From Zygnema cylindricum (taxonomy: Eukaryota > Streptophyta > Zygnematophyceae > Zygnematales > Zygnemataceae), in assembly GCA_037447655.1 (NCBI GenBank), contig JBBHKE010001516.1:1-64000 (forward strand): DNA of 64,000 bases, written 5' to 3'. Numbering within the stretch: position 1 is the first letter of the stretch; each line of letters begins with the position of its first letter. Below the pieces are notes generated by a model. That model searched no databases and was not told the origin of the DNA. It was given only the letters and a program-made list of their open reading frames with translations. Positions 11,260-37,000 of this stretch are shown here, one piece after another. The translations under genes were made by a program, and so were the position numbers.

Positions 11260-14200
11260 CAAACCCCAACCCCAACCCTAACTCAATTAAATATCTCCGA
11301 AAAACAACCCCGTAAGTCCCCCTAGCCCATGGGAGCACGTTGAGGGAGTTCTGCAGCACGGCGACGATCCATAACTGCAACAGTCGATCGGAGGAGAATA
11401 TATGCTTGCACTCGCTGTAGAGCCACAGATAAGCGTTGGTAAAAAGAAGTAAGGACCGAAAGAGGAGGGCTACCAGGTCCTCAACGCTCGAAAGCATGTC
11501 GAGCACAAGTACGGAGAAACTCGTCCAGTGCAACACCCAAACAACCAAAGATCTCGACCGCCATCAGAATAAAGTCATCCATAGAGTACCGATGGGCATA
11601 ATCACGCTCCTTCGCCTTAGCAACATCACAAGGTGCCACCCCAAGATGTCCAGCCGCCTGACCAACAACTATAGCTGAAGTAGGGTTCGCCATAACAATA
11701 TCACCGAAAATGCGACGGGCACCATCAAGCAAAACAACATCGATCCGACACAAGGGAATAATATGAGAAACCTCTCGACGCACAGAAAAGCCCCCTTCTG
11801 AACCGATAGTGGCAACGGTGTCTCGAATAGTGTCGTGTACCTGGATCAAATCTCCTCCATGAGCAACGAAGCAAATGGACACCATCGGGCCCCAAGACAC
11901 GACCACATGTTCAAACAAGAGAGCCAAGTAAAGGAGGATGGGGGAGGCCAAGGCGAAACCGAAGGAAGGTGGTGAACTGAGCTGGTGAGAATCGGAGAGT
12001 GGACAAAATAGGTGTGGCAAAAAGACAAGACCCAGAACCAGGTCCACCACAAGAGAGAAAACGGGCACGAGAAGAATCGGAGGGAAGCGCCTTATGAAGT
12101 TGGATTTAATGGTGGCGACAACCGGATCGGAAATCGGTTCCTGGACCTGCTCAACAAATTTTGTAACAAGGGTCGAGAAAATCGGCACATCCACAAGGGA
12201 ATGGGGAGGAAGAGAACGTGACGCGTCCAATACAGATCGCTGGAAGGCGAACACACCATTTGAAACCCGGGGATAACAGTAGCTAGAATGGGGGTGTTCC
12301 CAGCCAAGAAATGGGAAACAAGAGTAGAGGCAATAAGACACCAACTTCCCAAATAGGCAGCGAGAGGAACACGGGCGGTCGATAATAGACCCAACCCCCC
12401 AGTAGAGACAAGGAGGGATGCCTGAATGCCGACCGATGGCCCAGACTCGCGATCAAATGCCCCGTGACCTAACAGAGTGTGGAGGACGTCCATGAGGCGA
12501 TCGTCAAAAGCCAAGAGAGAGGAGACAAATGTCGAGGTGGGAGGGGAAGTACGAGTGAGGTAAGAAGGGCGGTGGGGAAAACACCTGGTTAACATAGCAA
12601 AAGCAACTTGGGGATCGAGAAGGTGAGGAAGGTCGTCCACTTAGGCTAGATCTGTCTGTAAAGCATCATGAAGGAATTGGGTCACGAAAATATCCGAACC
12701 AAGGGGGCAACCAAGAACAAGAATGCCATCGGAGGGAGAAGGGGTTTGAAAACCAGGAGGGGGAGTAAACGAAATGAGGAGACCAAATTACACACTTCGA
12801 CGGCTGAACTGCAAGGTTGAGTTTGGCTAAATGTTCCCTGAAAAAATCATATGCCTGCACGACTTGTTCTCTCGGCCCAATAATGTGCGTATCATCTGCG
12901 ACCGAAGGGAAAAGGCAAGAAGGGAAGGCGGCTGCAGAGGCACGAAGGCCCCGGTAATGGGCAAGGGCGAACAAAGGTCCGCCGAGAGGGTCACCTTGGC
13001 GAGTGCCAGTTGCAGAGGAGAGAGGAATAAGATCACCATTAGCCGAGAAGGAAAGGGTGCTTGTCAAAGAATAGAAAGCCCTCACAAAGGGGAATAATTG
13101 GACAATTAGAGATGGAGCCGCCATAAGCTTTGAAAAAATCACGTTTTGATCCACCGTAATAAATGCATTGGAAACGTCAACTTGAAGGACTAACCAATCC
13201 GGATGTACATCCAACAAAGGCAGATCCCGTGGACCACGGCCTCACAACCCCCCTCTCGTGGCCACTCCAAACTGATGAGGAGAGAAATAATCATGGAAAG
13301 TTGGTTGGAGCTGGAGACATGTCGCACGAGCCACCAATTTGTATAAAACCTCTCCCACGGCGATAGGGCGGATCCCACCATTAGGTTTGGCGACTGCCAC
13401 AAGGCGGGACGCCGTGAGAAGATCACAAATTCGAGGGGGAACATCCCCACTAGCAATAAGGGAACATACTCGAAAAAACACATCGAACCCCCGGGCACCT
13501 GATTTAGGGGGCAAAACATTGTGAAACAACTCATATACTGTGCCCGAGGGGCCCTTCGCTGAAAGGTGAGGAGAAGAGCTAAGAGCCTTAATGAAAACCT
13601 CCCGATCCAAAGTAAAACTCTGAGAAGGCTCAAAGGTGTGGATGGAAGGGGGTAAAGGGGAAGGGTTAGGGGGGTGGAGAGCTCGAAGAACCTCAATAGT
13701 GAAAGAAGATCCGGGGGCAAGGGTGAATGGTTGTAGGGCCCGAACCGCTCGAGAAAGCTCACCAACACCGCCTAAGTGAATTGCTCGAGAATAAGAGGCC
13801 GGGACATCTGATGGCCTAGGTGGTCGACGAGGTATAAAAGAGGTGCTCGATACTTGACCCTCATGTTCGGCGTGGAGGGACTTCCAGCCACCACAAAAGA
13901 ATTGGCGACAACGCGCCATAGTTTCTCTAGCCCCACTGCCCCCTCCACGATCTGGAAGGACTAGCACCCAGAGAGAGAACATAAGAAGTAGGTGCCAAGG
14001 AGCAATGTTCGTCGGGTTTGAGGAAATATGGGACAAGGGGAGGTGGAGGGCATCTTGTACTATTGCCCTGACGGCCATAGGAATACGGGTGTACAATCGA
14101 GGGCGGGGGGCTCCCAAATCATAAGCTCTCAAAACATCTAACTCACGTAGGAAATTCCAATCCTCATATGTGGGGTCGGAAGGGAGTGTGGTCGACGATG

Positions 14201-14395
14201 ATTGAGGAGAGGTGATAGACAAAGGCCCCCCCAGGGTTATACAATGTCGACAACTCCGTGTATGAAGGGAAATGCCGGCCCTAGCGGCAAAAAGGTTGTG
14301 ACACCCAGGACATTCCAAACGCCTCGAAGGTTTACGAGGTTTGGGTGGAGGTGGGGGAGGGAGAAGGGAATAAGAAGGGCTTCTGGACATGGTTA
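11260..14395 (-). mobile_element. Decayed non-LTR (LINE-type) retrotransposon
   Basis: About 3.1 kb on the - strand. In order it encodes an N-terminal zinc finger, a reverse transcriptase and a C-terminal domain resembling the PD-(D/E)XK-type nuclease region of early-branching non-LTR elements. No LTRs were found. The 3' side ends near a degenerate telomere-like stretch (CCCCAACCCCAACCCTAAC at about 11264-11282). Target-site duplications could not be defined. It has frameshifts and a nonsense codon, so this copy is dead. Confidence 0.85.
11481..14390 (-). pseudogene. Non-LTR retrotransposon polyprotein, frameshifted
   Basis: A polyprotein spread over several frames. Bases 14390-13242 begin with Met and soon carry a zinc-finger motif (CPGCHNLFAARAGISLHTRS, then C), followed by the upstream RT region (GPSGTVYELFHNVLP, NGGIRPIAVGEVLYKLVAR, SPHQFGVATRGG). 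The frame then shifts twice between about 13245 and 13190. Bases 13217-12666 hold the catalytic RT blocks: LQVDVSNAF (motif A Asp), GTRQGDPLGGPLFALAH (B), VADDTHIIG (C, Asp-Asp) and LNLAVQPSKCVI (D). After another frame change and an in-frame TAA near 12645, 12640-11481 carries AAYLGSW and a C-terminal RIDVVLLDGARRIFGDIVMA, AKAKERDY and AVEIFG, a spacing like the D...D/E-K nuclease-like domain of algal non-LTR elements. A shifted remnant continues to about 11270. Function is lost; identification rests on the RT motifs. Confidence 0.85.
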
Positions 14396-14875
14396 ATAAG
14401 TCAAAGAAGACATGGGAATTGGGAGGGTGAGAGGAAGAGAAAGCGTGGGAGAGGAAAAGGAACCATGTGGGATGGATGGGGAAATTGTTAGGGGCCAGAA
14501 TGTAACATAAAGTTTGATGCCGGAAAAGAAGGGGGCGAGGGGAGTGGGGAGCTGGGGGGGTGGAGTGTGGGAAGGAGAGGGTTCAAGAATCGGTTTTGGG
14601 TGTGTAAGTGGTATAGGGGAGGGGGTGGGGGTGGGGGGGGGGGCAGGGGGGAGAGGGTAAAGAAATGTTTGTTTGTTTTTTTTTTTTTTTTCTGAGTGAT
14701 TGTGTATGTGTTTTTGTGTGCGCGTTTGTGCGTATGATTTTTGGAACTCGCTATACGGGGGGATGGAGAATCAAGCGATTCACGGGTAGAGCAGGGGAGC
14801 TAGTGATGACATAGGGGGGTCACACCTGTGGTTTCGCCAATGTGCGTGCTGTTGGCAGCACCCGAGGCTAGATTG
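14396..14875. other. G-rich spacer upstream of the retrotransposon
   Basis: Purine-rich sequence with GGGGGTGGGGGTGGGGG runs at about 14620-14650 and a T-run near 14677. No gene is visible. The G runs could form quadruplexes or mark the retrotransposon's 5' region. Confidence 0.4.
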
Positions 14876-15126
14876 GGAGGTACATGGTTACCGGGAGTAT
14901 GTTCGGGCGCGTAATGTATGAGGAAAAGACGAAAATGTAGGAGGAAAAGACGAAATAGGCCAGATCCGAAGGTACATGGTTATCGGGAGGATGTTCTGTC
15001 GCGTACTGTAGGAGGAAAAGACGAAATAGGCCAGATCCGAAAGTACATGGTTACCGGGAGGATATTCTGTCGCGTAGTGTAGGAGGAAAAGACGAAATAG
15101 GCCAGATCCGGAGGTACATGGTTAGG
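14876..15126 (+). repeat. Tandem repeat, about 71-bp unit
   Basis: Three and a half copies of a unit reading roughly GTAGGAGGAAAAGACGAAAT, AGGCCAGATCCGAAGGTACA, TGGTTATCGGGAGGATGTTC, TGTCGCGTAC. The first copy is partial and diverged and the last is truncated at GGTTAGGG. Confidence 0.85.
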
Positions 15127-16877
15127 GTTATTGTTATGATTATGATTTTTTTTTTTTGCCACTATGGTTTTTTGTTTGTGTTGTTGTTATTATAATTAAT
15201 GTTCTTGTTGTTACTATCTTCTCTTTGTTTTTTTTGCCACCGTTGTTCTTATTTTTGTTGTTTTTCTTTTCTTCCTACTAGTGGTGCTGTTATTATTACT
15301 GTTGTTATTCTTCTTCTTTTAGTCGTTGTTCTTTTTCTTTGGTTATTGTTGTTCTTCATATTAGTGTCGTTTTACCATTGTTGTTGTTATTGTTTTGTAA
15401 TTATTGTTATTCATGTTTTGGTAAATCATAACAATGTGCCTAAGACTTAGAGAAACCTTGGTCAAATGTTACTCTTCCACTTTCTATCAAGGTTTTTTTA
15501 AGGTTTGTTTTTTTACCAAAGACATTTGGAATAAATGTACAATTTCTAACCTTACAACTGTCTATTTTAACTTGTTGTAGACCATAGGAATATAATATAT
15601 ATCTAAGAATGGTTAACAATTACATTTCAAACTCCTTATTAGTACATAAAACACTCGATTTGTTTATTTGGTAGTCATAATGGGTAAGTCCTACTTATTG
15701 TTAGTCAATTTTTTTTCGCGAACATTTTTGGAATTTAAGTTCGTCTCCTATCCCATTGGCTTGTCACGTCCCACCGAAAAGTTTGAAAGCATCAAAATCT
15801 TGATATCACCAAACACAAGAACAAAAATAAAAGGCCAATGAGACATTAAAAAGGTCACTCGTGCAATTGTAGTGATTAAAAAAAAAACAAAAAAATGTTG
15901 TGAACTCAATGGTCAAAGGCATAATTTAAGCCTTTTTTTCCTTCACTACTCCTTAGCGAGCACTACATTTTGGGTGAATAATATTTGATTACTCCAAAAA
16001 TAAAAATGACTAACGGAAATTAGCTCGAACCCTCCATAGATTTGAAAGAATAACATACCCTAAGTTAAGTAAAGAACTCTACCAAAAAGAATTATTGATT
16101 AAAAAACCAAATTAGCCCATGGTCTCGAATATACATAGCATACAAAGAAATTGCAAATTCTCCCGATAAAAGAAATAATCCAACCGGCTTCCTCTTCACC
16201 AATATTCAGAAATAAGTTTTTGGAAACCAAAAATCGTTTGTTGAGAGATTTCCAAAAGTGTTGCTCGAGGTCAATAATAAAAAATAACAACCAAAAGATC
16301 AAGACAAAAAAAGGGTTTTTACCGAATGTCAATCGCTCATTTAAGAACACAATTTTTACCGTCACTCGTGGGCTCGTATCCGGTAAAACAAGAACATCGG
16401 GCGACATTTTTTGTGACAAAAGTACATGTACCCTTATCGCTGCAAACCCAAAAGACACAAAGAAAAAAGGAATGAAAAAAGGAAAAGGAAATGGAAATGG
16501 TTTAAATAACTATATGATATAGAAAAAAATGAATATCTTATGGTTTTCTAATGACATACTTAGTCAAACACTAAAAGCCAGAGACAATTTATAAGGACTT
16601 ACCTCTAATACTTGTCTTTTCCTAAGAGGAAATCAATCAGGTCAATGAGTAATTGCAGCTGTCACCTTATACTCTGCCTCCTTACTTACTTTACTTCCTT
16701 ACTTACTCTGCTTCCTTACTTTAACTCCCTTACTTCGTTTTCTCCCTTTCTTCTTTCTCTTCAAAAAAAAGAATTGATCATCAATAAATTATGTGTTGTT
16801 TAATCCCTACGAGACTAATTGTCACTATTGGATAATTTTCCTTTTAAGTATGAATGAAGGAGGAGAATAATATGCAT
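15127..16877. other. AT-rich intergenic DNA with TTG/TTA simple repeats
   Basis: Bases 15130-15420 are TTGTTATT-type simple sequence. Two overlapping ORFs near 16.1-16.5 kb are described separately. At 16640-16760 there is a run of CTTACTTACTTT-like repeats. No further gene is recognised, including no receptor kinase domain that could finish the LRR gene. Confidence 0.45.
16099..16458 (-). CDS. Unrecognised ORF, 119 codons
   Basis: The longest ORF between the retrotransposon and the LRR gene. The N-terminal half contains SPDVLVLPDTSPRVTVKIVF, which faintly resembles the DVLV...V-D/K-V core of nuclease-like domains in non-LTR elements. A hydrophobic stretch (FFVLIFWLLFFIID) follows. No intron signals or homologues can be named. 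It overlaps a + strand ORF of similar length, so it may be chance or a transposon remnant. Confidence 0.2.
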   Translation of the reverse strand: MSFGFAAIRVHVLLSQKMSPDVLVLPDTSPRVTVKIVFLNERLTFGKNPFFVLIFWLLFFIIDLEQHFWKSLNKRFLVSKNLFLNIGEEEAGWIISFIGRICNFFVCYVYSRPWANLVF

Positions 16878-16998
16878 TTAAACATCATGATTCGATACGG
16901 ACACTAAAAACGATCTGACACATCGAGCAAGAGAAGGAGAGGGAGAATCGGAGAACGTGAGAGGGGCAGAGGGAGGGACGAAGTGGGGGAGGGGGGGA

Positions 16999-17070
16999 NN
17001 NNNNNNNNNNNNNNNNNNNNNNNNNNNNNNNNNNNNNNNNNNNNNNNNNNNNNNNNNNNNNNNNNNNNNN
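16999..17070. other. Assembly gap (72 N)
   Basis: A run of undetermined bases flanked by purine-rich simple sequence (GGGGGAGGGGGGGA to the left, AGAGAGAGAGAGAG to the right). It lies just past the last recognised exon of the LRR-PAN gene, so the 3' end of that gene may be affected. Confidence 0.99.
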
Positions 17071-17109
17071 TCGTCTTTAGAGAGAGAGAGAGATGGATGT
17101 TCCACCCAC

Positions 17110-30500
<13,391 letters not shown>

Positions 30501-31828
30501 CTCTCTCGCTCCCTCTCTCCCTCACTCTCTCTCTCTCTCTCCCTCTTGCCCCTCTCCCACTCTCTCCCTCTCCCACTCTCCCCCACTCTCCCTCTCCCTC
30601 TCCCTCTCCCTTTATCTCCCTCTCTCTGATCCCTTCTCCACCTTTCTTTATCCTATCTTATCCCTCTTTCATCTCCCTCTTCTCTCTCGTCTCTCTCTTC
30701 TCTCTCTCTCCCTTTTCTCAAATGTGGCCGGACGCTCTGCCTCTAAAAAGGCATATTCCACAAAATTTTTTTTTTTTTCATAGAAATGGGGATGAAAGGG
30801 CAAAACGACAAGCCCGCACTAATTCACACGTGCGATTTTTCTGCTTTCTTCTCTCTCTTTCCCTGTCCTCTACTGCCTCCTTTGTTTGTACTCTGAAGGT
30901 GGGAGGGAAGGAGGGGGGAAGAGAGACAAGGGACAGGGAGAGAAAAAAGTAATTTAAATAACGCATAGAGAGAGTGAAGAAAATGGAAGGAGAGAGATAA
31001 GGGGAGGGCGAGGGAGGAGAGGGAGATAAATCTTGGGACATGGTAAGGGAAAGTACAGAACTCCAGTACGGTACAGAAGCGTGAGGGGGGGTCAGTGGAA
31101 GGCGCTACGTGACAAACTCTGGCGACCGAAAATGTACGAAATAGTACGACTGCAGGAGATTTCTGCAGCGAATCGAAATATATTCTGGCGTTTCGTTTCT
31201 GTAAACTGTACGGAGGATCTTGCATTCAATAGCAAATTCGAAAAGAACCGAAAATGTCGGCGCGCAGGGATTTGGTAGCCGCCATTGGGCTGAAAAACAT
31301 AAACGCATAACATGCTGCCACGCGGCAAAACTAGTCAGAGCGTTAGACGTGCTACCCATGTTCAAACATAGTTAGACTTCACACGTGCCAGAAGGTTAAC
31401 GGCCAGGTCGGGTGAAGACAGCAGTCCGTACAGCGACTGCTGCAGCGGAAAAGAAAGCCGGCGGGTGAAGAAACCGTTACATTCCGTTCTCAATTTTTTA
31501 TAGTCAAAAAACAGGCCAGCATTACTGTACATTTCATGACATTTTTATAAAACAATCATAGTGAGTCACTACTAGATTCACCTATAATTTGGACGTTTGC
31601 ACACTGACGTTTCCTTCATTTAAGATTCGGTCAGGATCGTTTAGAATCTTTAAGATGTCTCGTACGAGTACGTGGCGACCAGGATGCCGGTATGCTCATA
31701 ATGTCTGTGTCCAAAAATTAATGTGCCGTCCTTTCTGGTTTTTTCACACGCTTTGCACGTCGTACAGCGAAGCATTTTCTTGATGTTTAACCGCCTTTAA
31801 AATTTGAAGTCAAAACTCGATGTACGAA
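30501..31828. other. Upstream region of the LRR-PAN gene
   Basis: Immediately upstream of the start codon, + strand 30501-30720 is a CT-rich tract (CTCTCCCTCTCCC), which is GA-rich on the coding strand, a composition common in plant 5' leaders. The rest is unassigned sequence with CGTACG-type words. No TATA box is claimed. Confidence 0.4.
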
Positions 31829-32351
31829 TACACCGTGAATCGCTATTAGCGTGTTGGACGCTAATTGAGGTACCCTGTTTTTTTAGGCAAATTCTCAAAT
31901 AGAATTAAACATTCTAAATGTTTCTACACGTTATTTGAGGTAGCCCATTAAATAGGATTCATGACTCCAATAAAGTGCCATTATAAATAGTGTGGTGTAC
32001 GGTATGTCAGAGACGTACTTTTTTGTACTTTTTCAAGTAGAAAAGTACAGAAAAGATATTCACGCTGTCCCGTAGTCGCGCTAACATGTAATTGCGTAAA
32101 TATTTACCGGCATTCACGGATGTCAAAAAAACGCGACGGCGTACGATTTGAACAATTTCGTACGTGCACATATTGTAGTGTGGAGATATTCTGCACCGAA
32201 AATTTTTACAAAGCAGTTTACAAATTAGAATGTACGAAAAATTAGAATAAAAATTATTTCGAAAAAAAACGACATTCCCAATTAGCGTAAATAACGCTAA
32301 TTGTTTCATTACGCTATCTATTTCATTACGCTAATAGCGATTCACGGTGTA
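31829..32351. mobile_element. Mariner-like MITE, 519 bp (copy 5)
   Basis: TA-flanked element with the left end CACCGTGAATCGCTATTAGCG and the right end CGCTAATAGCGATTCACGGTG, perfectly complementary over about 20 bp. The subterminal GACGCTAATT and AATTAGCGT motifs also invert. No ORF resembles a transposase. It has the same terminal signature as copies 1-4 but a different interior. Confidence 0.85.
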
Positions 32352-34036
32352 CTGTACTGTACCGTACTATCCCGTATTGTAAATTTGTACGTATGTTGAC
32401 GATTTTAGATTGGGAGCGCTCGAGCAGATCGCACCAAATCTAGGGCATTCCTTGTTGTTGCAGATAAAACAAGAAAAATTGAAGACGTGGCGCAGAACTG
32501 CTGGTGGTAGAATGCCGTTACAATGTTCTGACGATCTAGAGGGTACGGACAATCTTAGTGCTATAATTTCTTAATTACAAAAAGTGTTCGCGAGTCTTTT
32601 CCTGAAAAAGTGATCGCCGACAGTTACTGTAACTGCGCTGATAACTGTGACATGCATGCAAACCCTCGGCACACATGTCGGTGACAACTTCAGCGCTAAA
32701 TCCCTGCACGACCTAAAATAATGCCAAAGCAAAACAGAGGGAAATCTCGTTTAAAAGTTAAAACCGACATAACCGTTCAAATCAGCTTACGACAATGCAC
32801 ACGTGTACAGATTTGCAGCTAGCGACTACTTTGTTTGCATCAATCTGAAATCCAATGCGAAGGTTTAGCAAAGTACAAAAGGACAAAACGTAAGGAATGC
32901 ACCAATGCATTACGCCAAAATGTCATATAAATGAGATTACCCAAGTGTCCACGAGTTGCATAATTATTAGAAAATATTAGAAGCAACAACGTCCTGGGAT
33001 AATTGAATCCGCATGACGTTTTGACAAAAATTTCTTAAATAAAAATAAAAGATCATCTATCCTTTAACATGTTTGTACTGAAGATGCTAACTTTCCACTA
33101 TATACCAGCAGCAGCATATTTCCCTCCACCTCCCAAAAAAAATAACTAAGTATTGGATGACCGGAATTCTCCATGTCAATATATACCCCAGCTTGTTTTT
33201 TGTATTCAACCCTAAAATAGGCCTCTTAAGTCTACAGCCTAAAAAGCGAAACATTCTGCAACCCTTCTAAAGAGCACAAAGAGGACTTTATAACCGATAA
33301 CTTCATATCAGTAAACACCTATAGCTTTTTTGCCAACCCAGCAGTGCTAATTTTCACCTAACAAATTCTTGCCTTAATGGCAAATGAGAAATATTGGCTA
33401 CTCAAAACATTTTCATGTGTCGTTATCACTTTATACACCCATACAGACTCTTTCCGCTTCCACACCCGTGTAAATGTCACCGCGATTCCAGTCTAATGAG
33501 GGTAAGATACTAAGCTGATGGATACTAAGCTGCTTTGCCTAAAAAACCCTGAAAGACGAGCACTAGAGAATCGTCCTCGTATGAAAATTAGGGCACTCTG
33601 CGATACTTGTTGGAAAACTTCCAACCAAACTTTTTTGAGAAGCCCTTGGAAACGCCCTAAAATAAGAGTGGCCTGCAACTTCTAGTTTCCCAGTCGTTTT
33701 GGAAATCGCTGTCCTTTTCTTTATCTACCTACCTCCACCTATATAACAAATAAACCGCAATTCTTGTACCAGCAGACCAATTTTTATGTCGCGTTTATGA
33801 TACACATACACTCACTGAAATATCATACTTGTTACCCAACAAGAAATGTCATCGATGAACTCGACAGTCGAAGACCACCAATGATGTAGAGGAGAAAACC
33901 GGAAAAGTTCTGGAACCGGGATGGGGACGATGCAGAGGATGAAGACGAGGATGATGATGACGAGTCAGAAACGTAAACCGTCTTTTCTACATTTCCTCCA
34001 TAGGTTCTATGTGGCGATGCTCCGTTGACAGGTTCG
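32352..34036. other. Intergenic DNA between the DUF547 and LRR-PAN genes
   Basis: No repeats or genes recognised beyond short low-information ORFs. It should contain the 3' flank of the DUF547 gene; a poly-A signal was not pinned down. Confidence 0.4.
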
Positions 34037-37000
34037 TTACGAGTTGGAGCGCTGAGGTGGCAGTGGCTCCAGCAGGTATCTGAACGACCAATCAAAATGC
34101 AGCATTTCTATGCTTTTGGAGTTGTGTGTCGCCCTCTTGCCAGCTGGCAGTCGGCCGGCGAGAATGCTCGCCTGAGGCTCGGGAAGCTGATGGGCGACCC
34201 ACTCGGCCAATCGATTCTCGTCTGAGACAAAGTCTCGACTGTACCTGCTCGGGAAGAGGGAAAGACAGAAATAAGAGCGAATGGGAGGGGGAGGGGGAGA
34301 GAGAGAGAGGGAGAGGGAGAGGGAGAGGAGGGCAAGGGGGGAAGGGGAAGGGGAAGGGGAAGGGGAAGGGGAAGGGGAAGGGAAAGGGAAAGGGAAAGGG
34401 AAAGGGAAAGGAAAAGGGAAAGGGAAAGAAGAAGAGACAGACATGAAAGAGGAAGGAAGGAAAATTGGAAAAGGAGGATCGGAAAGGGAATGCAAAAGGG
34501 AAAGGGAATGGGAAAGGGAAAGAGAAGGGAATGGGAAAGAAAAGGAAAAGGAGAAGGAAGGGAATGTGATGGGAAAGGGAAAGGAAAAGGGAAAGGAATG
34601 GGAGAAGGGAAGGGAATTGAAAAAATGGGAAAGGAAACGGTGAGGGGGAGGGGGAGGGGAGGGGAAAAGGAAAAAAAAGAGTGGACAAGGAAAGGTAAAG
34701 GAATCTCGTGAAAATCGTAGAGGGAATGGAAGGAGGGGAAACAAACAAAAGGAGAAAATTGAAATTTGCTAGGAAGAGAGGAGAGAGAGGACGAGACGAA
34801 GAGCACTGAAGAACGAGGGAAGAAAGAAAACAGGATAGATAAAAGAAGGTGAAGGAAAATAGAGATTGTAAGACGTAAAAAAAAGAATCACAGATTTGCC
34901 GAGGAGGGAACAGAAGGAAGATAGGAAAGGTAGAAAAGGAAATGGCTCTAGAGATAGACGGGATTTGAGAATACACCTACCAGGACAGAATCTTGGGAAG
35001 ACGGATTTTGCGATTTTTTGAAATCCCGACTGCAGCAAGGAGAAACATTGCTTTTGCCCTCCCAAGTTCCACCCTCACATTCTCCGGAGTGTACAAACGG
35101 ACCTGTCCCTCGCACCCCTTCTGACCCACTTAGAAGCTGACAGCTGGCAGAAATCGATTTTAACAAAAGAAATTTGAACCTCAAATAAAAGAAACGCGAC
35201 ATATTTCAAGTTTTTCTTAGAAAAGAGGACAAGGGCTTCAGTTAGAAAACTCACGGCAGGGCTGGAGAATGCGCCAGAACAGAGGGCAAAGGTAACAAGG
35301 GGCTCGGGTTTCGTTAAAGCCCAGGAAGAACGTTTATCTGACTTCTCAAATTTTGCCACCTGTCACCCCAAAATTGCCTGCACGTTATTCGGACAGACGC
35401 AACAAATGATCATTGTAGTGCATTAGGAACGCAGACGGTGAGTGTGAGTGTGTGTGAGAGAGCGATAGAGAGGGAGAGAGAGGGAGAGGGAGAGGGAGAA
35501 AAACTGCCACAGGACAAACATCCATACTTGCCTTCCTCTCCCTCTCCCCTCTCCCCTCTCCCCTCTCCTCGTTCCCCTCTCCCCTCTCCCCTCTCCCCTC
35601 TCCCTCACAGTGCTTACCATCACTCTTGATGAGAATGCTTTCCTCCCACTCAGTAGCCGTATGGCGGCATGGCCACTATTCGCCACCTGGCGGCCCCAGA
35701 GAGACAGCAAAAACTGCCAGCTGTCAGTCAACTAGTCCACCTTCCCACACAAAACACATCTCCTGACTGATTTTTCCATGTTATACTGCCCAACGTAATT
35801 AGTGTGGATCAGACTTGCAATTTGAAGTGCCATTACTTTTAAAGGTCCCTCACAAGATTTAGTGTGGGCTCGTGAGATGGGCCATAGCTTACCTGGGTGC
35901 CCCAGTGTGACTGAGCTCGAAGAATCGCGTATTCGATCTCTGGAACGCTGACAGCTGTCCCTCCCACGCGACACGATGCCTGGTCCAACAGGATAAGAGG
36001 CGTTAGATTGTCAGGCAACTTTTACCAACCACAGCAGAACAATAATAGACTGCGATATTGTTCATCGTTACTAAGGATTAACAGTAATACAGTCGTGCAT
36101 TTGTCCAAACTAAAGACACAAAAATAGTGCTAATAAGCTTAAATACAGGAGTGCACAGCAAGCTGCCACATCATCCCGCTCTAATTGGGAGTTATTCTTT
36201 CTAATTTCGCATTGATAAATATCATTCTTTTACTCTAACAACAATGAACAGTCCACATTGTCCACCACGACTTAGGACCACCAATAGGTTCATCAGGATT
36301 TGAAGCTAAATTAGGCCAAGCTGTTTAGCACAAAAGAGTTAAGAGCATAGATACATCTAGCCTGAAAGAATTGCACCGACATTACCCCTGCACTGAAAAT
36401 AGCCTTGTCAAAAACTGTAACAGTATAGAAACAAATAGGTCACAGGGTTCTCTGTCACCTTCGAGATAAGGGACACCTGGCGAGAATGTGTTTGAGGCTT
36501 CCCGTGTTCCATGTACATCTGCAAAACCAGACATTTCTCAGTCCTAAGAAAACGCAGAGTCTGTTTTCAAGGCCCTTTTTGAATTTATTCAAAGGCTTTC
36601 TCAAACAATCCTCACAACAAATACATTTGGCTGTTTCCACAGGTTCTAGTAAAAATCCTACAACAAAGCCATACTGAAAAAATTGAGGATGTTCATGGGC
36701 TACTCTTATGAATACAGAGACATCCGATGAAGGAAAACAAATCAGACAATTTTATAAACAAAATGGTACTCACGTTCATGACAAGAGCATTGTAGAGATT
36801 GATCCAGAATGCAAGTCTCTGTTCGTGTGTAAGACGAGACGGATCCGTTTTTGCCAGTTGTTCCATCAAAGCACTGATCACAAAAAAATACCATGAAACC
36901 CACCAGTTCAGTTCTCCGGATGCTTCCCTATACTTCAACAAACTTCTCCTCACCTTTCTTCACTAATGCAATTTCAATCAGCGAGCATCAATACTTACAA

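Noticed and set aside
12012-13524. Several + strand ORFs across 12.0-13.5 kb
   Set aside because: They are antisense shadows of the non-LTR polyprotein.
14876-15126. Possible CRISPR-like array
   Set aside because: The copies are contiguous with no unique spacers, and the sequence is eukaryotic. It is a minisatellite.
15199-15450. 83-codon Leu/Val/Phe ORF that could suggest a membrane protein
   Set aside because: It encodes a TTG/TTA/TTC simple repeat and has no flanking gene structure.
16620-16660. Possible terminal exon of the LRR-PAN gene (CNYSLT then TGA after an AG, matching phase 2)
   Set aside because: The upstream sequence on the coding strand is purine-rich, so it is a poor acceptor, and the peptide is too short to judge.
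34037-34976. Three overlapping Pro/Phe/Ser-rich ORFs of 232-294 codons on the - strand
   Set aside because: They read through the GGGAAA polypurine intron. Only 34244-34037 in one frame is the final DUF547 exon.
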